From the NCBI GenBank assembly GCA_021414165.1, contig JAIOPA010000227.1, positions 1 to 10,883 of the forward strand: DNA of 10,883 nt. Direction: 5' to 3'. The translations under genes and the position numbers were made by a program. Origin of the DNA: Candidatus Eiseniibacteriota bacterium (GTDB taxonomy: Bacteria > Eisenbacteria > RBG-16-71-46). The notes below the pieces were generated by a model that was given only the letters and a program-made list of their open reading frames with translations, made no database searches and had not been told where the DNA came from. Positions 1 to 7,365 of this stretch are shown piece after piece (the first letter of the stretch is position 1; every line of letters begins with the position of its first letter).

Positions 1-1262
1 AGACCACCACGACGCACGTTGCCGGCGTCCATGGCGTAGTACAGCGAGCCATAGCGGCCCGTGACCGTGGCCGCCATCGTCGTACGCGTACCGACACCAC
101 CCTGCGAGATCTGGCCACCGCCACCCGCGAAGCGCGAGCGATCGAGGCACGGCAGACCCGCCAGCGAGTCGGGGTTCGCACGCTGCACTTCTTCCGCGGT
201 GAGCACGCCGTTGACGAACGTACGCGACTGCGGCGTCGTCATGGCGATACCCGAGGCCAATCCCACGACGCCGTTGACCGTGACGGTCTCGAGGTCGCCA
301 TGCAGCAGGCCGTTGTTGATCGTGAGGACGACCGCGTCCGAACCTTCCATGACGGCGGCGTCGACCGAACCGAACGAGGCCAGCGAGTAGTTCGACGTCG
401 TCGTGGCCGAGGCGGCCTGGACGTTACGATCGAACTTCACGCGGATCGTGGCATCGGTGAGCGGGTAGGCATCGGCAACGTTCGGCGGCGTCGCCGTGAC
501 GATGTCGTTGCCGTCGCGCAGCATGATGCGGTAGCCGCGCGTGGCCTGGTTCATGATGCCCTGCACGCTGCTGATGGCCGTACCCACGGCCGGCGGCGCG
601 AACGACGTGAGCTTGTTGCCGTCAACGAACACCGAGTCGGCCGGATTGCCCGGATCGACCATGAGGAAGCCGTTCGTGCCGAGACCACCGGTGAGCGACG
701 TACGGACGACCGTCAGCGGACCGTTGATCTTGACCAGGCAGTGCTCGTACTGCTCGGCGAACGTGTTCGTGGGCGTCTCGCGCAGCTGGTTCGTGGTACC
801 CACGAAGAACGGCGGGAGCGTGTTGCCCGACGACACCTTGCGCACGATGAAGTTCGGCGAGCCGAAGCTGTTGTTCGCGGCGAGGACTTCCGTCGCGTTC
901 TGGAACTCGGCGACCGAGGCGAACTCGACGACGATCGAGTCACCGATGGCGAAGTTGTACGGAGCGACCTTCGTGTTCACGCTGTGCGTGAAGAAGTCGA
1001 TGCCCGTGTAGGGACCGCCGCCGGTGGTCTGGATGTACGCATCGAAGCCCGTGGCGATGGGATCGAAGCCGATGATGATGCCGCCAACACCGCGAACGGT
1101 GTCGGGGGCGACCGGGCGGCAGGTCGCCGCCGTGATGTCCTGGATCTGCTTGATCGTCACAGAATCCGGACACGAAACGTTCGGATACTGGATCGCCGAA
1201 GCGACGCCGGCGACGCTCAAGAGCGCAGCGACGGCCAGGAAACGGGTGAACATCTTGTGCAT
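1..1262 (-). CDS. Secreted protein with OB-fold-like and Ig-like domains (3' end outside window)
   Basis: The frame is open from an ATG at 1262 to the window edge, giving 420 codons and no stop, so the C-terminus is missing. The start MHKMFTRFLAVAALLSVAGVA is a signal peptide, probably cleaved after ASA at residue 23. GAGGGG lies 7 nt before this ATG and supports it over the internal Met4. Residues about 28-255 resemble the OB-fold-like segments of secreted nucleases and DUF5689-type surface proteins: FDAYIQTTGGGPYTGIDFF, then GDSIVVEFASVAEFQNATEV, a second part with EQYEHCLVKI, and the closing RGYRIMLRDGNDIV. Residues about 256-345 look like a bacterial Ig-like (Big_5/SbsA-type) domain: ATIRVKFDRNV, TTSNYSLASF, ETVTVNGVVGLASG. 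From about residue 383 a second OB-like segment begins (TGRYGSLYYAMDAGNVRRGG). No catalytic domain is visible in this part; a nuclease or phosphatase domain could follow. It is separated from the upstream operon by 376 bp and is probably its own transcription unit. The gene call is firm; the domain names are by eye. Confidence 0.85.
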   Translation of the reverse strand, partial: MHKMFTRFLAVAALLSVAGVASAIQYPNVSCPDSVTIKQIQDITAATCRPVAPDTVRGVGGIIIGFDPIATGFDAYIQTTGGGPYTGIDFFTHSVNTKVAPYNFAIGDSIVVEFASVAEFQNATEVLAANNSFGSPNFIVRKVSSGNTLPPFFVGTTNQLRETPTNTFAEQYEHCLVKINGPLTVVRTSLTGGLGTNGFLMVDPGNPADSVFVDGNKLTSFAPPAVGTAISSVQGIMNQATRGYRIMLRDGNDIVTATPPNVADAYPLTDATIRVKFDRNVQAASATTTSNYSLASFGSVDAAVMEGSDAVVLTINNGLLHGDLETVTVNGVVGLASGIAMTTPQSRTFVNGVLTAEEVQRANPDSLAGLPCLDRSRFAGGGGQISQGGVGTRTTMAATVTGRYGSLYYAMDAGNVRRGG

Positions 1263-1422
1263 GGGTTAACCCCTCGTTGCAGGTGGACAGAACGAACGTG
1301 AAGCGCGATCAGGGGGTTCGACGGGCTTTCTGGCGATGCCTCCTCGCACTACGCGGGGGCCTCACAGGGCAGCAGTCGTTTACCGATCGTGGGGTGATAT
1401 GACCGGAACTTGACCGCTGCCG

Positions 1423-1431
1423 ATGATAGCA
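1423..1431 (-). promoter_or_regulatory. Possible extended -10 promoter for the OB-fold protein gene
   Basis: On the minus strand the sequence is TGCTATCAT, an extended -10 (TGn) followed by a hexamer that matches TATAAT at five of six positions. Seventeen bases upstream is TGTCGG, a poor -35, which is tolerated in extended -10 promoters. It would give a leader of about 155 nt before the ATG at 1262. Promoter rules in this lineage are not known to me, so this is only a candidate. Confidence 0.3.
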
Positions 1432-1544
1432 GCGACCTCGCGCAACCGACAGGAATTTCGCGGTTTCGCTCGCATTACCGTGGGGTGAACGCGGGTCCGC
1501 GATCGACTCCGGGGCCAGCGTACTCCGTCCGGAGAAGTCCACCC

Positions 1545-1561
1545 GTTCAGTAGCACTGAAC
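1545..1561. repeat. Perfect 17-bp inverted repeat (7-bp arms, 3-bp centre)
   Basis: The plus strand reads GTTCAGT-AGC-ACTGAAC, with arms that are exact reverse complements. It lies about 80 bp after the stop of the lipoprotein gene and about 115 bp upstream of the candidate -10 for the next gene. No T-run follows on either strand, so it fits an operator or a stabilising 3' hairpin better than a classical terminator. Confidence 0.5.
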
Positions 1562-1593
1562 TCAGGACTCGCTCACTCACTGGAGCACAACTT

Positions 1594-1630
1594 CGTCCCC
1601 GGCCGCGGCAGGTCCAAGCGGCCCGGGACG
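1594..1630 (-). terminator. Long GC-rich hairpin immediately after the operon's last gene
   Basis: Arms at 1618-1630 and 1594-1606 are 13 nt each and complementary at 12 of 13 positions, with an 11-nt loop. The hairpin starts 8 bp after the TGA at 1639-1641. The transcript after it reads AAGTTGTG, so the U-tract of a textbook intrinsic terminator is missing. It may be a terminator that works without U-tract, or a 3' end stabiliser. Its strength and position support an operon end here. Confidence 0.55.
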
Positions 1631-1638
1631 AGGTCGGA

Positions 1639-3156
1639 TCAGGGCTGGTCGAGCCCCAGGTGGCGGTACACGTTGGTCACGAAGCGCGCGGCCGAACCGG
1701 CCACGTTGCCCGCGCCGACCGCCGGGACCGAACCACCGGGTGCCGTGCAGACCACGATCGCACGGCCACCGCCGGCTTGCTGAACGCTGATGCCCACCGC
1801 CGTGCTGTCGCCCAGATCCGGCGTGAGCGTGCCGGGGGCGCCCCACAGCAACACGTCGCTGCGGTTGCGGAACCGGAACTGGCGCAGGCCGCCGGCCTCA
1901 CCCGAGCGCACCGTGAACACCTGGCGCACGTACATGGAGTCGCGTGCGATCGTACCCTGCACGTTCACGGCTGGCAGGAACACGCTGGTGCCGGTGTTGC
2001 CGAAGCCGATCGAGGTGTCCGCGAACGTGGGCGTGTTCGTGAACGCCGACACCATGCCGTCGCTGCCGAGATACCGGCGCACGAAGTCCTCGGACAGCGG
2101 TCCCGTGGCGTTGCGGCCGCCCACGAGATAGAAGCCGTCGAGATAGAAGTGGCCACCCGTCGACACATAATCGCCGATCCCGGCCTCGGCGGTGCGCAGC
2201 AAGGTCGAGAACGAGATCTCGTTGCCGCGGTACCACACGACGTTCTCGAACAGCTTGAACGTCTGCAGGAAGTCCTCGGCGGTCTTGAACGGCTGCGTGG
2301 TGTCGAGCCGCAGCACGGTGTACTGGTCGGCCGCCAGCCCCACACGGGCACAGCTGTTGGTGTACAGCGTGTCGAAGCGCAGGTTCGCAGCGTTCGAGCG
2401 CGGCACATCGTCAATGACGAGCAGGCGCGCACGCGCACCCGTGACCGGCTTACGCACGAACCACACGCAGCTATCGACCGGGCCCGCCATGCCGCCATCG
2501 TCGATCGCGCGCACGAACAGCTTGCGCGCCGAGGCCAATGGCACACCCGGCGTACCGAAGCGCGCGGTGGGCATGGTGAACGCCGTGCCCGTGGTGACCT
2601 CGGGCGAGGCCTCGTTGCCGTCGAGCCACACCAGATAGCGCAGCTTGGCCGCATCGCCATCGGGATCGTTCGACGACCACACCACGCTCACCGACGCGAA
2701 CGTGGTGTCGCTGGGCAGCGGCTTGGTGGTGAGGCGCACCGTGGGCGGCTTGTTGCTGAACTCGAAGTTCTGCACCGGCGGCTGCGGATCGCGCAGGCCG
2801 GCATCGTCGATGGCGCGCACCGAGAACACCGGCGCGGTGTAACCGTTGGGCGTGGCCACCGTGAAGATGGAGTCGGTCGCGGTGGTGAACCGCCAACCGG
2901 TATCGGCCGGGGCTGCCGGGTTGTCGAGCCGCCACTCGTAGCCGGTCACCGAGCCGTCGGTGTCGGTGCCGAACCAGTACAGGTGCACCACATGATTCAC
3001 GGTGTCGACCGCGCCATTCACGAACAGCACCGTGTGCGGCGCCTGGTTGGCGTTGAGCGAACCGGTGAGCTTCTTGGTCAGCTGGCCGCAGCCCACGGCC
3101 GCGAGCAACGCAGCCGAGGCCAGCACGAGTGCAGCGGTGGCGAGCAGGCGTCTCAC
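1639..3156 (-). CDS. Probable surface lipoprotein: two Ig/FN3-like domains plus GATase-like domain
   Basis: The protein has 505 residues from a GTG at 3156. GGGAGGG sits 6 nt upstream, and the GTG overlaps the previous stop as GTGA, a translational coupling arrangement. The N-terminus VRRLLATAALVLASAALLAA ends in AVGC, so Cys23 is a likely lipidation site; Ala at -3 is less usual than Leu. Residues about 41-133 and 136-235 form two related beta-sandwich-like domains. Each carries a D-x-DG turn (DTDGSVTGYEWRLD, NDPDGDAAKLRYLVWLDG) and a closing VRAIDDxG. Residues about 244-345 look like a class I glutamine-amidotransferase-like alpha/beta fold: ARLLVIDDVP, FENVVWYRGNE, GDYVSTGGHFYLDG. The usual nucleophile elbow cysteine is absent, so it is probably non-catalytic. 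The remainder to residue 505 is beta-rich and unassigned, ending in YRHLGLDQP. It is the last gene of the coupled set. Function is unknown; a surface binding or scaffold role is inferred. Confidence 0.85.
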   Translation of the reverse strand: MRRLLATAALVLASAALLAAVGCGQLTKKLTGSLNANQAPHTVLFVNGAVDTVNHVVHLYWFGTDTDGSVTGYEWRLDNPAAPADTGWRFTTATDSIFTVATPNGYTAPVFSVRAIDDAGLRDPQPPVQNFEFSNKPPTVRLTTKPLPSDTTFASVSVVWSSNDPDGDAAKLRYLVWLDGNEASPEVTTGTAFTMPTARFGTPGVPLASARKLFVRAIDDGGMAGPVDSCVWFVRKPVTGARARLLVIDDVPRSNAANLRFDTLYTNSCARVGLAADQYTVLRLDTTQPFKTAEDFLQTFKLFENVVWYRGNEISFSTLLRTAEAGIGDYVSTGGHFYLDGFYLVGGRNATGPLSEDFVRRYLGSDGMVSAFTNTPTFADTSIGFGNTGTSVFLPAVNVQGTIARDSMYVRQVFTVRSGEAGGLRQFRFRNRSDVLLWGAPGTLTPDLGDSTAVGISVQQAGGGRAIVVCTAPGGSVPAVGAGNVAGSAARFVTNVYRHLGLDQP

Positions 3157-5162
3157 TGCAGGCCCTCCCGGTCGGACTTCACGATCAGCACCTTGCCCAC
3201 CTGGGTCTTGCCGCCGGACTTGTCCTCGACGGACCACATGTACAGCCCGGTCGCCGCGGCCTGACCACGGCGCGTGACGAGGTCCCAACCGAACGATGCG
3301 CCCGACAACGTGGCCGGCAGATCGTTCGCGGGATTGTAGATGCCGCGCGCGTTGCTGCCGTTGTACGTGGCGCCATTGAAGTCGGCCTCGTACACCAGAT
3401 CACCCGCGAGCGTGTAGATGCGGATCGTGCACTGGCTCGGCAGGTTCGCGAACCACAGGTAGTGGTCGCGCACGCCCTCGCCATGGTCCCAGCGCGCCTC
3501 GACCCGGTACGGGTTCGGGAACACGACCACGCCCTGGTTGCGCTCGCCGGCGCGCGGCGCGGGCACGACCATCACTTCATTCTGGCCCCGGCCGGACTCG
3601 AGCGCCTCGATCTCGGTGGTGCCCAGATCGTACGCCGTGACCGACGCGAAGTACTTGAAGCCGTTCTTGAGGCTGCCGAGCGAGTACTTGTAGTGGTACG
3701 TCACGCCATCGATCACCTCGGGCGTGGCCAAGCGGACCGGCGCGAGCCCGGTGTTGAACCCGGTCGTGTCGTGCGGGAACGCCGTCAGGTCGAACTGGGC
3801 CACCAGACGCAGGTCGTCACGGTTCTCACCGGCATAGATGCGATAGCCCTCGAAGTCGCGCGGGTTCGGGCTGGTGGGATCCTCGAAGAACTCCGGCGAC
3901 TCGTCCCAGTAGAAGTCCATGGCGTTGTCGCGCGCGACCATCTTGAGGCGCGGCGAGGGCGGCGGCACGGGCACGATGTAGTTGAGGTCGTAGGCGCGCT
4001 GCGCGGTGCGCGCACGCTTGATCAGGTCGATCTCGTTGGCCGAGCCGATGTACGCGAAGTCGACCTCGATGCTGTCACCCGGGTTGACCTGCGCGAACGG
4101 ACCCACCGCGAGCAGCTCGGCCGGGTCACCATCGCGCGGCGACAGGTCGGCCGGCAGCGGGTTGAGCACGGTCTTGGTACCGGAGCTCATGAGCCCATAG
4201 AGCTCCACGTCCTCGTCGCGGTCGGCGTTGCCCGGCGCGTAGTCCCACGCCTGCATCGTGACCTGCTTGTCGAGCACGTTGTTGATCGAGCCGGGGCGCA
4301 CGCCCAACAGCTTCAAGCCCACGACCTCGGGCGTGATCGAGTACTGGCAGCTGGCCGGGATCGGCAAGCTCTGGCAATAGCGCTCGGTGAACAGGTTCAA
4401 CGAGTCGACCCAGCCGATCTGCTTCTTGCTGAACCAGGCACCCGGCGGTGGCCACTGGCTGAACGCGTTCTTGGGGCCGCTCGCCAACTCGTTATAGAGA
4501 CCCACGTACACATTGCGCAGCGGCGCGCCGGTGTTGGTGATCACGTAGTGGAAGAACACCATGTGCTGGTAGTCGGCGAAGGACCACGAGTAGTTCTCCT
4601 GCCGCACGGTGATCCCGAGCGGGCGGTGATCCTCGTTCTGGTCCTGGCCGCGCTTGGCGAGCAGGTCGTCGAAGTGGCCGACCACGTCGCGCTCGCTCAC
4701 CGCATTCGGCGAGAAGCGGCGGTTGTTCGGCAGCGACGACTGCACCAGCATGCGGTCGCCCTCGGGCGAGTACTCCGTGACCGAGGTGGCGGTTTGATTC
4801 GTGGATCCATCGCGCGCGCCCGTGGACACGCCGATGAATGCACCGTTCGCATCGGCCGAGAGCGCGCCCACCCATAGGCCACCGCGCACCAGGTGCTCAT
4901 GGCCCGTACCCACCGGGTATTCCATGGACGGCGTGCGTGAGGCGAAGTTGTTGCCCACGAAGCCATAGTTCGTGACGTTGATGCTCATCTGGTTCAGATC
5001 GCGACCGGCTTCATCGCGGCCCGAGATGAGCGACACGAACACGCGCGCCGAGGTATCGGCCGCGGCAGCCCGTGGCGAAGCAGACCCGCGCTTGGCCGCC
5101 GGGGCGGACTGCGCCAGACCGGGAACGGCGAGCAACAGGGCGAGTACCAGAGCGCGGCGCAT
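3153..5162 (-). CDS. Secreted protein with FN3-like region and C-terminal FlgD-Ig/T9SS-type sorting-like module
   Basis: The protein has 669 residues. The ATG at 5162 shares its A with the upstream TGA (TGATG), with GGAGG 8 nt before it; a GTG one codon earlier is possible but less likely. MRRALVLALLLAVPGLAQSA is a signal peptide. Residues about 40-400 form a large beta-rich region with no family I can name, containing GHEHLVRGGLWVGAL and ADYQHMVFFHYVITNTG, the latter typical of large secreted proteins in FCB-type genomes. Residues about 405-520 look FN3-like (FEGYRIYAGE, FKYFASVTAYDLG). Residues 544-669 start with GVVVFPNPYRVEARW, continue through IRIYTLAGDLVYEADF, and end GLYMWSVEDKSGG...GKVLIVKSDREGLQ, the pattern of FlgD-Ig-like or T9SS type A sorting domains. 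This predicts export across the outer membrane or surface anchoring. The C-terminal third is paralogous to the partial gene at 10247-10882. Confidence 0.88.
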   Translation of the reverse strand: MRRALVLALLLAVPGLAQSAPAAKRGSASPRAAAADTSARVFVSLISGRDEAGRDLNQMSINVTNYGFVGNNFASRTPSMEYPVGTGHEHLVRGGLWVGALSADANGAFIGVSTGARDGSTNQTATSVTEYSPEGDRMLVQSSLPNNRRFSPNAVSERDVVGHFDDLLAKRGQDQNEDHRPLGITVRQENYSWSFADYQHMVFFHYVITNTGAPLRNVYVGLYNELASGPKNAFSQWPPPGAWFSKKQIGWVDSLNLFTERYCQSLPIPASCQYSITPEVVGLKLLGVRPGSINNVLDKQVTMQAWDYAPGNADRDEDVELYGLMSSGTKTVLNPLPADLSPRDGDPAELLAVGPFAQVNPGDSIEVDFAYIGSANEIDLIKRARTAQRAYDLNYIVPVPPPSPRLKMVARDNAMDFYWDESPEFFEDPTSPNPRDFEGYRIYAGENRDDLRLVAQFDLTAFPHDTTGFNTGLAPVRLATPEVIDGVTYHYKYSLGSLKNGFKYFASVTAYDLGTTEIEALESGRGQNEVMVVPAPRAGERNQGVVVFPNPYRVEARWDHGEGVRDHYLWFANLPSQCTIRIYTLAGDLVYEADFNGATYNGSNARGIYNPANDLPATLSGASFGWDLVTRRGQAAATGLYMWSVEDKSGGKTQVGKVLIVKSDREGLQ

Positions 5163-6349
5163 CACGGCCGCCTCCGGTAGCGGATGATCTCTTTGCGGCC
5201 ACGATCCGCCACATAGGCCAGCGAGTCATCGACCGCGATGCCGACCGGGTCCAGCAACGGCAGGCCATCGGCGTTCGGCTCTTGATCGACGCGCTGGATG
5301 TACTCACCCGCGAGGTTGTAGCGCAGCACGCGGCGCCCGCCGCGATCGACGATGTAGAAGAAGCCAGCGAGGTCGGCCGCAATGGCCTCGGGCTGATTCA
5401 GGTTCGAGCCCGTGGCCTGGCCGTCGGTACGCACCACCGACACGCCGATCTCGTTGCTCGAGACACCCTTCGCCTGATTGTTGCCGCGATCAGCCACGAA
5501 CAACGGGTTCGAGCCCGTGCGCGACCAGTGCAGCCCGCGGGGGTCCGAGACCGACGAAGCGCCCGTGCCGTCGAACACGACCCAGCTGGTGTCACGATGC
5601 CACGACGAGGTGCCCGGCATGTTGACGTCGTCGATGCCCGGGTACTTCTGGCCGCGCGAGTAACGGTAGATGCGCGACACGAACTTGCGCGTACGGATGC
5701 GCTGGTCGGTCACGAGCGTGTCGAGCACGACGGCCAGACCGCCCACGTACACACGCCCCTGCTCGTCGGCTGCGACGCCCCAGGGCAGCGCGATGGTGGT
5801 GTCGGTGAACGTCGAGAGCGTGTCGCCACCGCCCAGGCCATACTCCCGGATACGCCAGGTGGCCAGATAGTCACGGACCTGGCTGCGGCGCGGCTGCGTG
5901 TTGACCGTGGCCGGCGTGGGATCCGCCTCGCACGTGCCACGCTGGTCGTCGAACTTGGCCAGGCACGAGTCGCCCTGATCGAGCACGTACAGCTTGTTCG
6001 TGCCCGCCGCGATCGCGATGGGGTTGAACAGTGCGCGCATGGGATCGAAGTACGGCGAGCCAATGGGGCTCGGGCGCGTGAGCGGGTACAAGCGCACCTC
6101 GCCGCGCGGCACCGAGGGGCCGGCGCTGCCGCCGTTATTGAAGAGCACGAACAGCTGGTTGCCCTGACCCTGCGTGATGACCAGGTCCTGCACGCCGTCC
6201 ATGTTCTTCCACGTCGACAGCATGGCGTAGCTCTGATCGCTGGGCACGATACGGTTGGGACGCTCGGTCGGCAGCTCGAACTGGCCACCGCAACCGGACG
6301 GCAGCATCGCCACAGTGGCGAGCAACAAGGCACTGCTCCAGCGGCGCAT
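5162..6349 (-). CDS. Probable lipoprotein with NHL-type beta-propeller
   Basis: The protein has 395 residues. The ATG at 6349 overlaps the PorV-like gene's TGA by one base (TGATG), with TGAGG 5 nt upstream; longer in-frame extensions lack a signal sequence and cross the coding end of the neighbour. The N-terminus MRRWSSALLLATVAMLPSGC gives a likely lipid-modified Cys20, although Pro at -3 makes the lipobox atypical. Propeller-like repeats are visible: NPIAIAAGTNKLYVLDQGD (109-127), LPWGVAADEQGRVYVGG (188-204), DPRGLHW...LFVADRGNN (269-291), QPEAIAADLAGFFYIVDRGG (319-338), and DPVGIAVDDSLAYVADRG (367-384). The P-x-G/A-I-A-x-D ... YVxDxG pattern is characteristic of NHL repeats. Such propellers usually serve as binding platforms, and some bind sugars or act as lyases; no catalytic motif is evident here. 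It sits between a PorV-like barrel and a secreted sorting-domain protein, so an envelope scaffold or ligand-binding role is inferred. Confidence 0.85.
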   Translation of the reverse strand: MRRWSSALLLATVAMLPSGCGGQFELPTERPNRIVPSDQSYAMLSTWKNMDGVQDLVITQGQGNQLFVLFNNGGSAGPSVPRGEVRLYPLTRPSPIGSPYFDPMRALFNPIAIAAGTNKLYVLDQGDSCLAKFDDQRGTCEADPTPATVNTQPRRSQVRDYLATWRIREYGLGGGDTLSTFTDTTIALPWGVAADEQGRVYVGGLAVVLDTLVTDQRIRTRKFVSRIYRYSRGQKYPGIDDVNMPGTSSWHRDTSWVVFDGTGASSVSDPRGLHWSRTGSNPLFVADRGNNQAKGVSSNEIGVSVVRTDGQATGSNLNQPEAIAADLAGFFYIVDRGGRRVLRYNLAGEYIQRVDQEPNADGLPLLDPVGIAVDDSLAYVADRGRKEIIRYRRRP

Positions 6350-7365
6350 CAGAACCTCACCCCCAACGACAGGCGATGCACCGCGCCGAGCGGTCCGCCA
6401 TCGGTGTATGCGTAATCGAGCGCGCCGCGGTAGTTCCCGAACGTGCCATTGAAGCCGGCACCGGCCGAGAGCTTGAGTGCGTCTGCACGGAAGTTGTACC
6501 CGCTGCGGATGGCGAGCGAGTTCATGAACAACCACTCGGCGCCGGCCTTGATCATGCGCTCGTTGTCGGCCGGCTGGTTCACCTCGAACGACGTGGTGAG
6601 CCGCTGGTGTTCACGCTCGATGGGCTCGAACGCGAGGCCGTAACGGAACATGAGCGGCGGATCGAAGCCGTCGTAGTCGGCGGTCGAGCCATCGTAGGGC
6701 GACACGTAGCTGCCCGACGGCTTCAAGGCCGCGCCGAAGTTGGTGAGCGACGTGGCAATGCGCACGCTGCCCAGGCCCAGGTAGTAGATCGAGCCGACGT
6801 CGAACAGCATGGCCGACGACGTGGGCCCACCGACCTGCGAACCCAGGTCCTCGCGCACGAACTTCACGCCCGCGCCCACGAGCAGCTTGTCGGTCCAGCG
6901 GCGCGAGTAGGCGCCGCCGATCACGAGGTCCGAGTACGAGAACGAGCGGCCCGTACCGAACGGCTGCAGCTCGCTGGTCTCATCGATGCTGGTACCGAGC
7001 ACGCCGAACTGCAGCGCGATCGAACCGCCGAGCTTGCGGCTCGGCAGGATCATGGTGAGGTGCTCGTACGTGACATCGGCCGGCCACTGCGTGTGCGAGA
7101 ACGCGATCTCGCGGCGCTGCAGCGAGGCGAGGCCAGCGGGATTCCAGTAGATCGCACTGGGGTCGTTGGCCACAGCCACGAACGACTCGCCCATGCCCAC
7201 GGCTCGCGCGCCCACACCGATGCGCAGGAACGTGGCCGACGACGTACCGGCGCGCTGGCCACCCAGCGAACCCTGCGCGTGTGCCGCGAGCGGCAACGCC
7301 ACGGCGGATGCAGCGAGCAGTGCGACCGCGGCGAACGCGCGGCGCACAGGACTAGAGGTCCACAT
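6349..7365 (-). CDS. PorV/PorQ family outer-membrane beta-barrel protein
   Basis: The protein has 338 residues. The ATG at 7365 was chosen because GGAGGG lies 9 nt upstream; it overlaps the receptor gene's end by 14 bp. A GTG at 7347 would keep most of the signal peptide but has no ribosome binding site. The N-terminal 30 residues form a signal peptide ending AAHA, cleaved before QGSLGGQ. Residues 53-80 carry the family hallmark ARAVGMGESFVAVANDPSAI followed by YWNPAGLA. Alternating beta strands follow, and the protein ends in HRLSLGVRF, with the terminal Phe typical of outer-membrane barrels. FadL-fold PorV proteins shuttle type IX secretion substrates from the translocon to the attachment complex, and PorQ has a related role. 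The sorting-like protein two genes downstream fits that role, but no other T9SS gene is in the window. Family assignment is good; T9SS function is inference. Confidence 0.9.
   Translation of the reverse strand: MWTSSPVRRAFAAVALLAASAVALPLAAHAQGSLGGQRAGTSSATFLRIGVGARAVGMGESFVAVANDPSAIYWNPAGLASLQRREIAFSHTQWPADVTYEHLTMILPSRKLGGSIALQFGVLGTSIDETSELQPFGTGRSFSYSDLVIGGAYSRRWTDKLLVGAGVKFVREDLGSQVGGPTSSAMLFDVGSIYYLGLGSVRIATSLTNFGAALKPSGSYVSPYDGSTADYDGFDPPLMFRYGLAFEPIEREHQRLTTSFEVNQPADNERMIKAGAEWLFMNSLAIRSGYNFRADALKLSAGAGFNGTFGNYRGALDYAYTDGGPLGAVHRLSLGVRF

Larger units (their letters stand above)
1263..1638. other. 376-bp gene-free region between the operon end and the OB-fold protein gene
   Basis: No convincing gene is seen. 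Read on the minus strand it holds, in order, a long GC-rich hairpin just after the operon's last stop, a perfect 17-bp dyad, a possible extended -10 promoter, and a leader of roughly 155 nt before the ATG at 1262. The leader has short GC-rich complementary stretches around 1335-1365, but I cannot match them to any riboswitch class. Short open frames here have arginine- and serine-rich shadow composition. Confidence 0.6.

Noticed and set aside
300..1301. Plus-strand open frame of 333 codons opposite the OB-fold protein
   Set aside because: Its composition is dominated by Arg, Asp and Val, with no signal or domain. The minus strand has a signal peptide, a ribosome binding site and recognisable domains.
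1262..1420. Riboswitch in the long leader of the OB-fold protein gene
   Set aside because: A CACAGGGCA stretch and short complementary segments recalled cyclic di-GMP riboswitches, but the conserved order and core bases do not fit on either strand.
1309..1580. Two short minus-strand open frames in the intergenic region
   Set aside because: No ribosome binding site or sensible protein composition. They overlap the candidate promoter and leader.
1660..3264. Plus-strand open frame opposite the Ig/GATase-like lipoprotein
   Set aside because: Arg/His/Ala-rich shadow frame; the minus strand is clearly coding.
3157..3288. Upstream extension of the Ig/GATase-like lipoprotein to position 3288
   Set aside because: It overlaps the conserved C-terminal module of the neighbouring gene and would bury the lipoprotein signal. 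The GTG at 3156 has a strong ribosome binding site.
3129..4877. Plus-strand open frame of about 580 codons
   Set aside because: Same Arg/Val/His-rich shadow composition, lying opposite a well-supported secreted protein gene.
6350..6535. Upstream extension of the propeller lipoprotein to position 6535
   Set aside because: The extension overlaps the coding end of the PorV-like gene in another frame, is Arg/His-rich, and would bury the signal peptide.
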